DNA of 8,757 nt, from positions 1-8,757 of the forward strand of contig JAGWUK010000091.1 in assembly GCA_028868455.1 (NCBI GenBank), given 5' to 3'. Positions within the stretch are counted from its first letter, which is position 1; each line of letters starts with the position of its first letter. Below, piece after piece: positions 1 through 7,602 of the stretch. This stretch comes from Burkholderiales bacterium (lineage in GTDB: Bacteria; Pseudomonadota; Gammaproteobacteria; Burkholderiales; Burkholderiaceae_D). The notes beneath the pieces were generated by a model. It ran no database searches and was not told the DNA's origin. It was given only the letters and a program-made list of their open reading frames with translations. A program made the translations under genes and the position numbers.

Positions 1-272
1 TACGGATACTCCCGGTCAGTATAAGTTAGCGACCTCAACAAACATTCTCCGCAAAAGTGCATGAAAATGCACGACGCCACACAAAACGAGCCAAAACAGT
101 GAGAAATTTACCAAGGCCGACAAGCCTTGCTGAAAATTCCATTTTTTGGTGCGCGATTGCGCTACGCGAGTGCATGCGCTCGCGGCACAGCAACGCCAGC
201 CAGGCGTACACTTACGCATCTGCCCGCATGACAAAAACGCAGCGTCGACATGGGTCTTCCGCAGTTTGAAAA

Positions 273-301
273 TTGTTTTTTCTGTACCCGACAGGTATAT
301 T
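273..301 (+). promoter_or_regulatory. candidate sigma-70 promoter for the small membrane protein gene
   Basis: TTGTTT at 273-278 and TATATT at 296-301 are separated by 17 bp, close to the sigma-70 consensus. They lie about 90 bp before the GTG start at 393. Only the hexamers and spacing support this, and AT-rich stretches can match by chance. The rest of positions 1-392 holds no gene I can support; the only other structure seen is a 6-bp stem (CAAGGC/GCCTTG, 112-129) without an adjoining T-tract. Confidence 0.4.
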
Positions 302-392
302 GACGTTCTTTTAATGCGCGGTGGCAAGGCTGCGCGGTCTGTGCCAGCCACACCGAAAGCAAGCGCCGAACACATCAATAAGGGAGCAGTAA

Positions 393-797
393 GTGAAACG
401 CATTGGATTTCTGATTATTTTGGTTGTACTGGTCATGACTGGCTACGACAGAGTGATGCACAGCATAGAAAAAGGCAACGCCAGTCGTGCCGACGCGCAA
501 ATGGAAAAAATCGCGCAAGAGATGGATGCCAAGACGCCGCTGGTCGGGCCAGTCATCACGATCAATGAAGTCAGCTACGCGCAACACATGCTCCGTTTTT
601 CCGGCGTCGTAACCAGCTCCGCTCCGACAGCGGAGGCCAAGGCCGAATTCGAAAAAGCGGCACACTCGATGTATTGCTCCGGCAAGCTGGCCAGCCATCA
701 TGTCAGTGTTGAATATGAAGTGCTGGGACCACCGCGCAGTCTGGATGACCTGACGCGCGAAAAATGGGTGACCTCAGTGCGCCCGGAAAACTGCTGA
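393..797 (+). CDS. small membrane-anchored protein of unknown function, 134 aa
   Basis: I do not recognise the family. The GTG start is chosen because AGGGAG lies at 381-386, six bases upstream. Residues 4-17 form one strongly hydrophobic segment after Lys-Arg (MKRIGFLIILVVLVMTG). This suits an N-terminal membrane anchor or uncleaved signal, with the remaining ~115 residues in the periplasm. Residues 25-48 are charged and probably helical, and the rest looks mixed alpha/beta. Two cysteines, C95 and the C-terminal residue C134, could form a disulfide after export. The gene is convergent with the kinase gene, with only 37 bp between the two stops, and I see no hairpin terminator there. Codon use resembles that of the neighbours. 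The coding call is fairly sure; the function is unknown. Confidence 0.75.
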   Translation: MKRIGFLIILVVLVMTGYDRVMHSIEKGNASRADAQMEKIAQEMDAKTPLVGPVITINEVSYAQHMLRFSGVVTSSAPTAEAKAEFEKAAHSMYCSGKLASHHVSVEYEVLGPPRSLDDLTREKWVTSVRPENC

Positions 798-834
798 TGC
801 CTCTTGCTGGTCGCGTCCGGCTGCCCCCCTCACT

Positions 835-2397
835 TCAATGCATCTGCGGATAGCCAGTAATCTGCTGTATCTCTTTATACAGCGGTTGCAGACGCTGGTA
901 CATTTTCTGATAGACGCGGTGATACAGCTCGTCGTACATCTGCTGATGCTGTGCGATCGGCTCAAAGGTTTTTCCTATGCGCGTCATGGCGGCGATGGCA
1001 GTATCAAAATCGCGATGCAAACCCAATCCGACCGCCGCATCGATCGCCGCACCAAGACCGGAAGTCTCATACACATGCGGTCGCGAAGTTGGCAGACCGA
1101 AAATATCCGCCGTCAATTGCATCGCCGCGTCGCTTTGCGAACCGCCGCCGGAAATACGCAACTCTGTGATCGGGATGCCGCTGCGTTTTTCTATGCGTTC
1201 CCTGCCCTCGCGCAAGGCGTAAGCCAGACCTTCGAGAATTGCGCGGTACATGTGGGCGCGCGTATGCACGTCGCCAAAACCGATGATGGCGCCTTTGGCC
1301 TCGGCGCCGGGCACCTTGATGCCAGGCGTCCAGTAAGGTTGCAGCATTAATCCCATGGAGCCGGGCGGCACTGCGTTGACCAGTTCATCGAACAGGGCTT
1401 CGGCTGCGACACCCTGTTCGGCGGCCTGATTTTTTTCATGATGGCCAAACTGCTCCTTGAACCAGTTAACCATCCAGTAACCGCGGAAAATCTGCACCTC
1501 CGTGCTATACGAGCCCGGAATCGCGGCCGGATACGGCGGGATGAAAGGCGTCACTTCGAGATATTTTTTGCTGGTGGTGTTAATCGTCGCCGTCGTGCCA
1601 TAACTGAGGCAGCCAATATGTGGCTGCTGGCAACCTGCACCAATGACTTCACAGGCTTTGTCCGCTGCCGCCGCCAGCAAAGGCGTGCCAGCCGGAATGC
1701 CGGTATCGGCCGCCGCCGCAGCGCTGATCTGGCCAATGCGCGTGCCGGGCGGCACCAGCTCCGGCAGGGATTCTGGTTTAACAGCCAGCGCCTGCCACTT
1801 CCAGTCGCGCTGGCCAGCCCATTTCAGCCCCTTGTAATCGAAAGGCAGATAGCCGACCTGCGAGCCGATGGAGTCGATAAAACTGCCGCACAGCCGGTAA
1901 TTCAGATAGCCCGACAGCATCAGGTATTTATCGGTTTTGTCCCAGATGTCCGGCTGATGCGCCTTGATCCAGTTGATCTCGGCTTCGCCACGAAAATAAT
2001 TGATGGTGCCGTCCACGCGCGCGAGCTTGAACGCCATTTTCCACCACGGACTGATCGGCGGCACGGTATCGGTGCGCCGCTGATCCAGCCAGGTGATCGC
2101 GGGACGCAGGGGCTTGCCATGACGATCGAGATTAATCATGGTGCCGCGCTGCGTCGTCACGGACACGCCCTGCACTGCCGACGGCGCCACATTGCTCTGC
2201 GCCCAGAGTCGCTGACAGGCCGTGCAGACGGCATGCCAATAATCGTCGGCATCATGCTCGGCCCAACCCGGATGCGTGGAAAAATAGGCTTCCAGATGCA
2301 CCTGCGATTTGGCAACGATATTGCCATGCAGATCAAACAAAATAGCCCGCACGCTTTGCGTGCCGTTGTCGATCGCGAGTAGATATTGGCTGGACAT
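835..2397 (-). CDS. FGGY-family carbohydrate kinase, 520 aa
   Basis: ATP-dependent sugar or polyol kinase of the glycerol kinase/xylulokinase superfamily, cytosolic. The N-terminal phosphate-binding motif is at residues 9-18 (IDNGTQSVRA). The substrate-domain segment WLDQRR is at 103-108. The expected catalytic aspartate is D246 in AAAADKACEVIGAG, and the second FGGY signature with the ATP-binding glycines is at about 414-436 (ISGGGSQSDAAMQL). The length is normal for the family (about 490-520). The ATG start is supported by AGGAGA on the coding strand, the complement of 2401-2406. It is the last gene of the minus-strand cluster, 229 bp behind the GlpD-type dehydrogenase. That pairing suggests a glycerol-like or polyol substrate whose phosphate is oxidised by the neighbour, but the sequence differs enough from classical glycerol kinase that I do not assign glpK. 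The family is certain; the substrate is not. Confidence 0.93.
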   Translation of the reverse strand: MSSQYLLAIDNGTQSVRAILFDLHGNIVAKSQVHLEAYFSTHPGWAEHDADDYWHAVCTACQRLWAQSNVAPSAVQGVSVTTQRGTMINLDRHGKPLRPAITWLDQRRTDTVPPISPWWKMAFKLARVDGTINYFRGEAEINWIKAHQPDIWDKTDKYLMLSGYLNYRLCGSFIDSIGSQVGYLPFDYKGLKWAGQRDWKWQALAVKPESLPELVPPGTRIGQISAAAAADTGIPAGTPLLAAAADKACEVIGAGCQQPHIGCLSYGTTATINTTSKKYLEVTPFIPPYPAAIPGSYSTEVQIFRGYWMVNWFKEQFGHHEKNQAAEQGVAAEALFDELVNAVPPGSMGLMLQPYWTPGIKVPGAEAKGAIIGFGDVHTRAHMYRAILEGLAYALREGRERIEKRSGIPITELRISGGGSQSDAAMQLTADIFGLPTSRPHVYETSGLGAAIDAAVGLGLHRDFDTAIAAMTRIGKTFEPIAQHQQMYDELYHRVYQKMYQRLQPLYKEIQQITGYPQMH

Positions 2398-2626
2398 AGG
2401 TCTCCTGTTTTTATTGTTGCTGCATTAGCTGCATTGATTGCGTTTGCCGCATCAGCATGACGACAAGCCGAGCGGCAATCTGGCCGTATCGATGCGTGAC
2501 AATAGTGCGTCAATCTTCATGCTGAAAATGAATTTAGCCACCCTTCCACAACGCAACACTGGCGTGGCTTGCAGGCCAGACACCTTCGCAAGGCGCATGG
2601 ATGCTGGGCTCCGGGCCTGCCGCTTT
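2398..2626 (-). other. 229-bp gap inside the enzyme cluster
   Basis: This non-coding stretch separates the dehydrogenase stop from the kinase start. The other two genes of the cluster overlap, so a gap of this size is out of keeping. It contains the kinase ribosome-binding site, a short direct repeat of GCTGCATT (about 2420-2435, + strand) and a 22-codon minus-strand ORF (2520-2452) without a convincing ribosome-binding site. I see no T-tract terminator and no convincing promoter. The kinase may be transcribed with the upstream genes or from its own promoter; the sequence does not decide. Confidence 0.4.
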
Positions 2627-4267
2627 TTAAATTTCAACATGCGCGTTTGTGTGCCAGGACGGAATCGACTCCCGCAACGGCAGGCTGTAATGGCTATTCC
2701 ACAATTGCAGATAAGCCACCTGCTCGCAGATCCAGCGTTCATCAGTCCAGCCCAGTTCGGCCTGGCACATCGCCCGGATGCGCGGCAGCAATGCTTGCCC
2801 GCCGTGCCGCACCAACAACCCCAGCCGCGTTCGCCGCAACAGCAAATCTTCCAGATGCATCACCGCTTCACAGCGTGCTGCCCAGCGCAATTCTACCCAC
2901 AGCGTTTCGGTTCCGGCGATGGGTTCCAGTTCACCCGGCTGCGCGGCTGCCAGCACATCGGCGGCACGATGGCCGTAGTGACCTTGCAAACGCAGACGCT
3001 GCGCCTGACTGAGTCGCGCATCCGGCGGCAACGCAGCCGCCGCTTGAAACAGCGGCTGCAATTGCAAACGGTCCTGCCAGTGCGGTAGCAAGGCGCGCAC
3101 CTGCTTCAAGGCATCCAGGGCAATCAGGCGATACGTCGTCAGCTTGCCGCCTGCCACGGTCAATAAACCGCGTTCCAGCCAGACCGCATGATCGCGCCCT
3201 TCTTTGGACGGATCGCTTTTCCCGGTATCGATGACCGGACGCACACCGGCATAGGTGGCGATGATGTCGTCAAGCTGCAAAGCCAGTTGCGGAAACTGAT
3301 AATCAAGCGCTGCCATCAGATAACTGACTTCTGCTGCCGTAATCGACGCTTCTTTTTGCATGTCGGCATGATGATCGACATCGGTCGTGCCGACCAGTGT
3401 CACGCCCTCCCACGGATACATAAACACGGGGCGGCCATCGTGCGGATGCATGAAACTCACTGCCTGTGCGACCGGCAATCGCCACGCAGGCAACAGCAAA
3501 TGACTGCCGCGCAGCGGGCGTAATTTAGGTTTCTCGCCCTGCTGGCGGCGCAAGCCATCAGCCCAGGCACCAGTCGCGCTGATGACGACGCTGGCTCGCA
3601 CAGAAAACGTATCGCCACTGAGCGTATCGGCCAGATCGACACCGCGCAGCTGTTCACCGTCGCGCACGACGCCGGTTGCTGCCATATAGTTGATCGCCAC
3701 GCCACCTGCATCGACCGCTTCTTGCAAGACCCGCATCACCAGTCGCGCATCATCGGTTTTCGCGTCCAGATAGCACAAGCCGCCTTGCAAACCATCCTGC
3801 GGAATATGCGGCGCCAGCATCTGAAATTCGTCGGCGGAAAAATAATGGCGGCTGCGTTGTCCGGCCATCCTGTCGTAAATCGCCAGTCCCAGCGCAAACA
3901 TCCAGCGCCCCGGTTTGCGTCCGCGATAATCGGCAAAGGCAAAGCTTTGTGGCTCGACCAGACCCGGCGCTTCCTGCATCAGATGCTGACGCTCCTGCAC
4001 GGCATCGCGCGTCAGCGAAAATTTACCCTCCTTGATATAGCGCAGCCCGCCATGCACGAGCTTGGATGAACGGCTCGACGTCCCCCAGGCAAAATCGCGT
4101 TGTTCGACCAGCAGCGCTTTTAAACCACGTCGTGCCGCTTCCAGCAAAATCCCGGCACCGGTGATGCCGCCGCCAACGATGACGATATCCCACTGCGTAA
4201 GGTCGTGCGCCAATTGCGCTGTGCTTTGTGCGCGTCCCGCGCTGGTCCACAGGGCGGCGCGCGTCAT
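2627..4267 (-). CDS. FAD-dependent glycerol-3-phosphate dehydrogenase/oxidase (GlpD/GlpA family), 546 aa
   Basis: Flavoprotein predicted to oxidise sn-glycerol 3-phosphate, or a close polyol phosphate, to the keto form (dihydroxyacetone phosphate for G3P), passing electrons to the quinone pool at the inner membrane face. The Rossmann FAD motif is at residues 28-40 (IVIVGGGITGAGI), and the family signature is at 62-78 (GTSSRSSKLVHGGLRYI). The FAD domain continues with ATGAWAD at 231-237, TTDVDHH at 294-300 and GGKLTTYR at 373-380. A C-terminal domain of about 150 residues follows, as in GlpD. The length of 546 is somewhat above the roughly 500 of classical GlpD, partly from an N-terminal extension of about 25 residues. 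Its ATG overlaps the stop of the upstream oxidoreductase (ATGA, 4264-4267), so the two are translationally coupled. It is probably a paralogue for a peripheral pathway rather than the housekeeping glpD, so no symbol is given. Confidence 0.93.
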   Translation of the reverse strand: MTRAALWTSAGRAQSTAQLAHDLTQWDIVIVGGGITGAGILLEAARRGLKALLVEQRDFAWGTSSRSSKLVHGGLRYIKEGKFSLTRDAVQERQHLMQEAPGLVEPQSFAFADYRGRKPGRWMFALGLAIYDRMAGQRSRHYFSADEFQMLAPHIPQDGLQGGLCYLDAKTDDARLVMRVLQEAVDAGGVAINYMAATGVVRDGEQLRGVDLADTLSGDTFSVRASVVISATGAWADGLRRQQGEKPKLRPLRGSHLLLPAWRLPVAQAVSFMHPHDGRPVFMYPWEGVTLVGTTDVDHHADMQKEASITAAEVSYLMAALDYQFPQLALQLDDIIATYAGVRPVIDTGKSDPSKEGRDHAVWLERGLLTVAGGKLTTYRLIALDALKQVRALLPHWQDRLQLQPLFQAAAALPPDARLSQAQRLRLQGHYGHRAADVLAAAQPGELEPIAGTETLWVELRWAARCEAVMHLEDLLLRRTRLGLLVRHGGQALLPRIRAMCQAELGWTDERWICEQVAYLQLWNSHYSLPLRESIPSWHTNAHVEI

Positions 4268-5898
4268 GCCGGCTCACCATTCCTGGGCGCATTTTCAGGC
4301 ATTTCCGGCAACAATAATTTGCCCGGGTTCATCATGCCGTGCGGATCAAAATGCCGGAACAAGCTACGCATGGCCGCCATACCCAGTTCGCCTTTTTCTG
4401 CCGCCAGATACGGCGCATGATCGGTGCCGACGCCATGTTGATGACTGATCGTGCCGCCATGCGCAACGATGGCTTCGCAGGCCGCCGTTTTCAGACTGCG
4501 CCAACGCGCCATGTCCTGCCCATAATCGCCGCTCAGGCGATACACATACGTGGTGTAGACGCTGGCACCCTGTGCGTACAAATGCGACAGATGCGTATAT
4601 GTATGTACGCGTTCACCATGCGCAGCCAGGGCTGTCTTGCCTGCGGCTTCCAGCGCCTGCATCATGGGTTTGACACGCGGCCAGTCGCAGGCGGTTTCTA
4701 CGGTGTCGATGGCATAGCCTTGCTGCCATAAGCTATTGCGTAGATACACATTGCGGAAGCGTCCCTGCTTCCATTTTTTGCCCATGCTCTCGCCGATGGC
4801 AACAGCGGCATGGTCGCGCGCGATCTCGCTGGCCAGCCGGATCGCATGCGCAACCAGCGATTTTCCACCACTGGCACCGATCATCAGCAGGCATTTTTGT
4901 TCACCGCAACCACGCCAGACCAGATAGCGTTCCAGCCAGCCTATCAGGCGTGCATGGCCAGCCAGCGCCAGGGTCGTCGTGGTTTCAGTCGCGTTCGACA
5001 GCCGCAGCATGGACAGCGGCAATTTAGCCTGCACGATGGCACGCACGGCGGCTTCTGCCTTGTCCCAGTCCGGAAAAAACAGCGCATGAAATTCTTCACA
5101 CGCAGGCAGCGGTGTCACGCGCACCGTCGCCTCGGTCAAAATACCAAGCCGCCCTTCCGAACCCAGCACGGTCTCGCGCAAATCCGTGCCAGCAGCCGAC
5201 GCCGGAAATGTGGGAATAACGAGCCGGCCTGCCGGTGTTTCCACGCTGCCGCCAGCGAACAAATTCTCGATGCGGCCATAACGTAAAGACTGCTGCCCCG
5301 ACGAGCGCGTCACCACCCAGCCGCCCAGCGTCGAGTATTCAAACGATTGCGGAAAATGCCCGAGGGTATAACCGTGCGCCCGCAACGCTGCCTCCAGATC
5401 CGGCCCCAGAACGCCCGCACCAAACGTCGCCAGCTGCGCCGTTTTATCCAGATTCAGCAAGCGTGACAAACGCGCCAGGCTGATCGTCAACACGGCTTGC
5501 TCACCTTCCGCCACAGCCACATGACCCACCACGCTGGTGCCACCGCCATACGGAATCACGACGGCATTGCAGGCTCTGGCGTAATCAAGCACATCGCGCA
5601 CTTGCTCGCGACTCTCAGGAAAAGCCACGCCATCGGGGAAGCGATCGACACGACCAAACCGCAGCTTCAACCAGTCTGGCAGACTCTGGCCCAGACTATG
5701 CCGCACCCGCGTTTCAGCGCTCGTATCCACCATCGGATGCGGTGCCAGCCGGCTGGCGGGTACACGCTGGCAAATCTGCGCCAGCGTTGCATCCTGCTGC
5801 GGCAAACCCGCTCCGATTTTGTCCTGCAAAAATTGCTGCGCACCGGCATGCAATGCCAATGAGATTGCCTCATCACCCCAGCCATTCCAACGTCGCAT
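4264..5898 (-). CDS. FAD-binding oxidoreductase, alkyldihydroxyacetonephosphate-synthase-like (VAO/PCMH fold), 544 aa
   Basis: The FAD-binding domain of the vanillyl-alcohol-oxidase superfamily spans residues ~85-265. It has the PP-loop PYGGGTSV at 116-123 and the segment SFEYSTLGGWVVTRSSGQQS at 185-204, followed by YGRIENL, as in alkyl-DHAP synthase. The C-terminal cap carries a tyrosine-rich strand, GASVYTTYVYR (444-454), and the histidine motif SHQHGVG (485-491). These correspond to the active-site Tyr and His cluster of eukaryotic AGPS. AGPS swaps an acyl chain for a fatty alcohol on DHAP to build ether lipids; whether this bacterial relative does that, or oxidises a related glycerone compound, is not decided by sequence. 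The start is supported by GAGGGA five bases upstream on the coding strand, and by an N-terminal RRWNGWG motif that I recall as typical of bacterial members. It is the first gene of the minus-strand cluster, coupled to the dehydrogenase by ATGA and divergent from the AraC gene. Confidence 0.88.
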   Translation of the reverse strand: MRRWNGWGDEAISLALHAGAQQFLQDKIGAGLPQQDATLAQICQRVPASRLAPHPMVDTSAETRVRHSLGQSLPDWLKLRFGRVDRFPDGVAFPESREQVRDVLDYARACNAVVIPYGGGTSVVGHVAVAEGEQAVLTISLARLSRLLNLDKTAQLATFGAGVLGPDLEAALRAHGYTLGHFPQSFEYSTLGGWVVTRSSGQQSLRYGRIENLFAGGSVETPAGRLVIPTFPASAAGTDLRETVLGSEGRLGILTEATVRVTPLPACEEFHALFFPDWDKAEAAVRAIVQAKLPLSMLRLSNATETTTTLALAGHARLIGWLERYLVWRGCGEQKCLLMIGASGGKSLVAHAIRLASEIARDHAAVAIGESMGKKWKQGRFRNVYLRNSLWQQGYAIDTVETACDWPRVKPMMQALEAAGKTALAAHGERVHTYTHLSHLYAQGASVYTTYVYRLSGDYGQDMARWRSLKTAACEAIVAHGGTISHQHGVGTDHAPYLAAEKGELGMAAMRSLFRHFDPHGMMNPGKLLLPEMPENAPRNGEPA

Positions 5899-6182
5899 CT
5901 TGATCCCTCATCTGCTCCTGCGTGGTTTTATCGCTATCAGGATGGCGGACTTGCCAAAGCCACGTTCACGCCGTGGCACGAGCGCACCGATGCCGCGCAA
6001 GAACTTCATGCTGGCACGCGATTGCCGCGATCTCCTGTAGTTGTTTTTAATTTGTGCTTGCTATACTTGCCGCTGTATTGCTGTGGCGAATGACCTGCAA
6101 TGGACAGCCAGGCATGACAGCAAGCTTAAAACCGACCCACCACGCGCGTCTTGCGCATTGATGACAACAGGATTGCGCTATC
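5899..6182. promoter_or_regulatory. divergent intergenic region between the enzyme cluster and araC-type gene
   Basis: This 284-bp region must hold the start signals for both directions. On the plus strand an extended -10, TGC followed by TATACT (6059-6067), lies about 115 bp before the AraC start. A weak TTGTTT (6041-6046) sits 15 bp from it. CTTGC is repeated directly on both sides of the TATA core (6057-6061 and 6066-6070). TGGCACG occurs twice, at 5974-5980 and 6012-6018, each followed within a few bases by a CGAT(T)GCCGCG-like sequence. These could be regulator half-sites. I see no convincing minus-strand promoter. Confidence 0.5.
6059..6067 (+). promoter_or_regulatory. candidate extended -10 element of the AraC-family gene
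   Basis: TGC followed by TATACT matches the extended -10 form (TGnTATAAT with one change), which does not depend on a good -35. Transcription would start near 6074, giving a leader of about 110 nt before the GTG at 6183. Confidence 0.45.
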
Positions 6183-7241
6183 GTGCCAAATCAAGCCCAC
6201 TCACAGCATAGTCGCTCCGGCGCGCGAGTGACAGGCGCCTATCTGCAACCCCTGCTGGAAATCGTGAACGAACGCGGCGTCTGCCTGCAAGAACTGGCGC
6301 GCCGCGCGCAATTGCCCGGGCAGACCGCACTGACGTTAACGGCGCTGCCAGAATCTTTGCCCGCCGCCAGCTATGTGCGCCTGCTGGACGCCGGTGCGCA
6401 ACTGTGCGACGACCCGCATTTTGGCCTGCACGTCGGCGAGCGCGTCAAACTTGGCACCTATAGTGTGTATGGATTGATCTTGTTGAGCTGTCGTGACTTC
6501 GGTCAGGCGTTTCAACAAACCTTGCGCTACGAAGGACTGGCCCACGATCTTGGCCGCTCCGCCCTGCAAGTCGAGCAGCAAACTGCCGAATACCAATGGC
6601 ATAGCGCGTTTCCCGAAGCCAGCCGGCATCTCGCAGAAAGCGTGTTTGCCGGCATACGCGTGTTCGGCGACTGGCTGGCGGGTTTTACGCTGCCATCGGC
6701 ACCCGTGTTTTTCACCCACGCCGCCCCCGACGATATCAGCGAACACCGCCGCCTGTTTGGTGAAGCCGTGCATTTTGGTGCCACCCACAATTGCGCCCGC
6801 TTTGACGCTGCGCTGCTGAACTGGCCAGTGCCCAACGCCGAAGTCGGCATGTACCCGCTGCTGCAACAACATGCGGAAAAACTGCTGCAAGAAAAACTGC
6901 GCGCCGTATCCGATGGCGGCATCGTCGCCATTGTTCGCTCCGCGATCGTCAAAAATCTGGCGCAGGATCAGGTCAGACTCATCAGCATCGCGCAAGAACT
7001 GCAACTGAGCCAGCGCACGCTGCAAAGAAAACTCAGCGAAGCAGGATTCAGCTTCCAGCAAATTCTGGATAAAACCCGGCACGAACTCGCCTGCGATTAC
7101 CTGCGTCAGCCCGATCTCAGCCTGGCCGACATCGCTTTCCTGCTCGGCTATCGCGAACAAAGCGCCTTCAATCACGCCTTCAAAGAATGGACAGGCAAAA
7201 GCCCCGGCGCCTACCGCGACCAGCCTGCCGTCAAACCTTAG
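6183..7241 (+). CDS. AraC-family transcriptional regulator, 352 aa
   Basis: DNA-binding transcription factor with two domains. Residues ~20-215 resemble the arabinose-binding-type N-terminal domain found in the OruR/ArgR-like subgroup of AraC regulators (segments ASYVRLLDAGAQLCDDPHFGLHVGE and LSCRDFGQAF). Residues ~262-348 are the paired helix-turn-helix: the first around SIAQELQLSQRTLQRKL (268-284), the second with the signature DIAFLLGYREQSAFNHAFK (316-334) and the usual WTGKSPGAYR ending. The length of 352 is normal for this subgroup. The start is GTG, with AGGA at 6169-6172 ten bases upstream, a modest ribosome-binding site. It is divergent from the FAD oxidoreductase/dehydrogenase/kinase cluster and is the obvious candidate to control it in response to a cluster substrate or intermediate. 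That link is inferred from arrangement only. No plus-strand intrinsic terminator follows. Confidence 0.93.
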   Translation: MPNQAHSQHSRSGARVTGAYLQPLLEIVNERGVCLQELARRAQLPGQTALTLTALPESLPAASYVRLLDAGAQLCDDPHFGLHVGERVKLGTYSVYGLILLSCRDFGQAFQQTLRYEGLAHDLGRSALQVEQQTAEYQWHSAFPEASRHLAESVFAGIRVFGDWLAGFTLPSAPVFFTHAAPDDISEHRRLFGEAVHFGATHNCARFDAALLNWPVPNAEVGMYPLLQQHAEKLLQEKLRAVSDGGIVAIVRSAIVKNLAQDQVRLISIAQELQLSQRTLQRKLSEAGFSFQQILDKTRHELACDYLRQPDLSLADIAFLLGYREQSAFNHAFKEWTGKSPGAYRDQPAVKP

Positions 7242-7284
7242 CAGACAACTCCTCTGCGACGATGCACGCAACGGTGCCGTAAAC

Positions 7285-7318
7285 GAAAAAATGCGGGAGT
7301 AGTGATCTACTCCCGCAT
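7285..7318 (-). terminator. intrinsic terminator for a leftward transcript
   Basis: A perfect 12-bp stem (7291-7302 with 7307-7318, loop TGAT) is rich in GC. On the minus strand it is followed at once by a run of six T (the complement of A at 7285-7290). On the plus strand the stem is followed by CCGG, so it is not a normal terminator for the AraC gene. It therefore points to a minus-strand transcript arriving from the right, where the only candidate is the small ORF at 7378-7497. Confidence 0.75.
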
Positions 7319-7377
7319 CCGGTATGCTGGACGGTGGCCTTCACGTAGAGTTACGCACAAAGCACACCTCGCTGCCG

Positions 7378-7497
7378 TCATACATATCGGTTGCATGTAC
7401 AGCAGGTAGGAGAATCATATCCGACTTCTGTGACTTGCGTATGACGTACATCAAAGAATAGACTTTCTGTCACTACATCCGTACCTGCCGCAGGCAT
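7378..7497 (-). CDS. putative 39-aa peptide with Cys-rich C-terminus
   Basis: ATG at 7497 to TGA at 7378 on the minus strand. The product starts MPAAGTDVVTESLFFDV and ends in SPTCCTCNRYV, so all three cysteines fall within four residues (33, 34 and 36) near the C-terminus. The acidic/hydrophobic front half and the short Cys/Thr tail resemble the leader-core layout of ribosomally made, modified peptides, or a small metal-binding peptide. The matching minus-strand terminator lies 59 bp beyond its stop, which supports a real transcript. Against it: the only purine-rich sequence near the start is GGAG directly touching the ATG, with a weaker GGAA further up. I see no clear promoter, no modification enzyme is encoded here, and 39 open codons can occur by chance. 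Function unknown. Confidence 0.35.
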   Translation of the reverse strand: MPAAGTDVVTESLFFDVRHTQVTEVGYDSPTCCTCNRYV

Positions 7498-7534
7498 CTC
7501 CGATTTCCATATCGCAATGACATGGAAAAACCAT

Positions 7535-7563
7535 TTGCCAGAATCAGCAAAACCCCCTATAAT
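7535..7563 (+). promoter_or_regulatory. sigma-70 promoter of tRNA-His
   Basis: TTGCCA (7535-7540) and a perfect TATAAT (7558-7563) stand 17 bp apart. Transcription would begin near 7570, leaving a leader of about 33 nt before the tRNA. A perfect 12-bp palindrome, GCGCTGCAGCGC (7577-7588), sits in that leader. Confidence 0.85.
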
Positions 7564-7602
7564 TCGTGGCTCACTTGCGCTGCAGCGCGGGTGATTTTCA
7601 GT

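Noticed and set aside
112..129. CAAGGC/GCCTTG stem as a terminator
   Set aside because: Six base pairs only and no T-tract directly after it on either strand.
16..378. 120-aa minus-strand ORF at the left edge
   Set aside because: No ribosome-binding site, odd composition with scattered cysteines, and it overlaps the promoter region of the plus-strand gene.
1438..2382. 314-aa plus-strand ORF opposite the kinase
   Set aside because: Arg-rich shadow frame; the minus strand carries full FGGY motifs.
2452..2520. 22-aa minus-strand ORF in the gap between dehydrogenase and kinase
   Set aside because: Too short, no well-placed ribosome-binding site, no distinctive composition.
5908..6009. 33-aa minus-strand ORF just upstream of the FAD oxidoreductase, a possible leader peptide
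   Set aside because: The only AGGAG is about 22 bases before its ATG, too far, and the sequence has no attenuator-like hairpin pair.
6336..7271. 311-aa minus-strand ORF opposite the AraC gene
   Set aside because: Shadow of a GC-rich gene in the complementary frame; the plus-strand frame carries clear AraC-family motifs.
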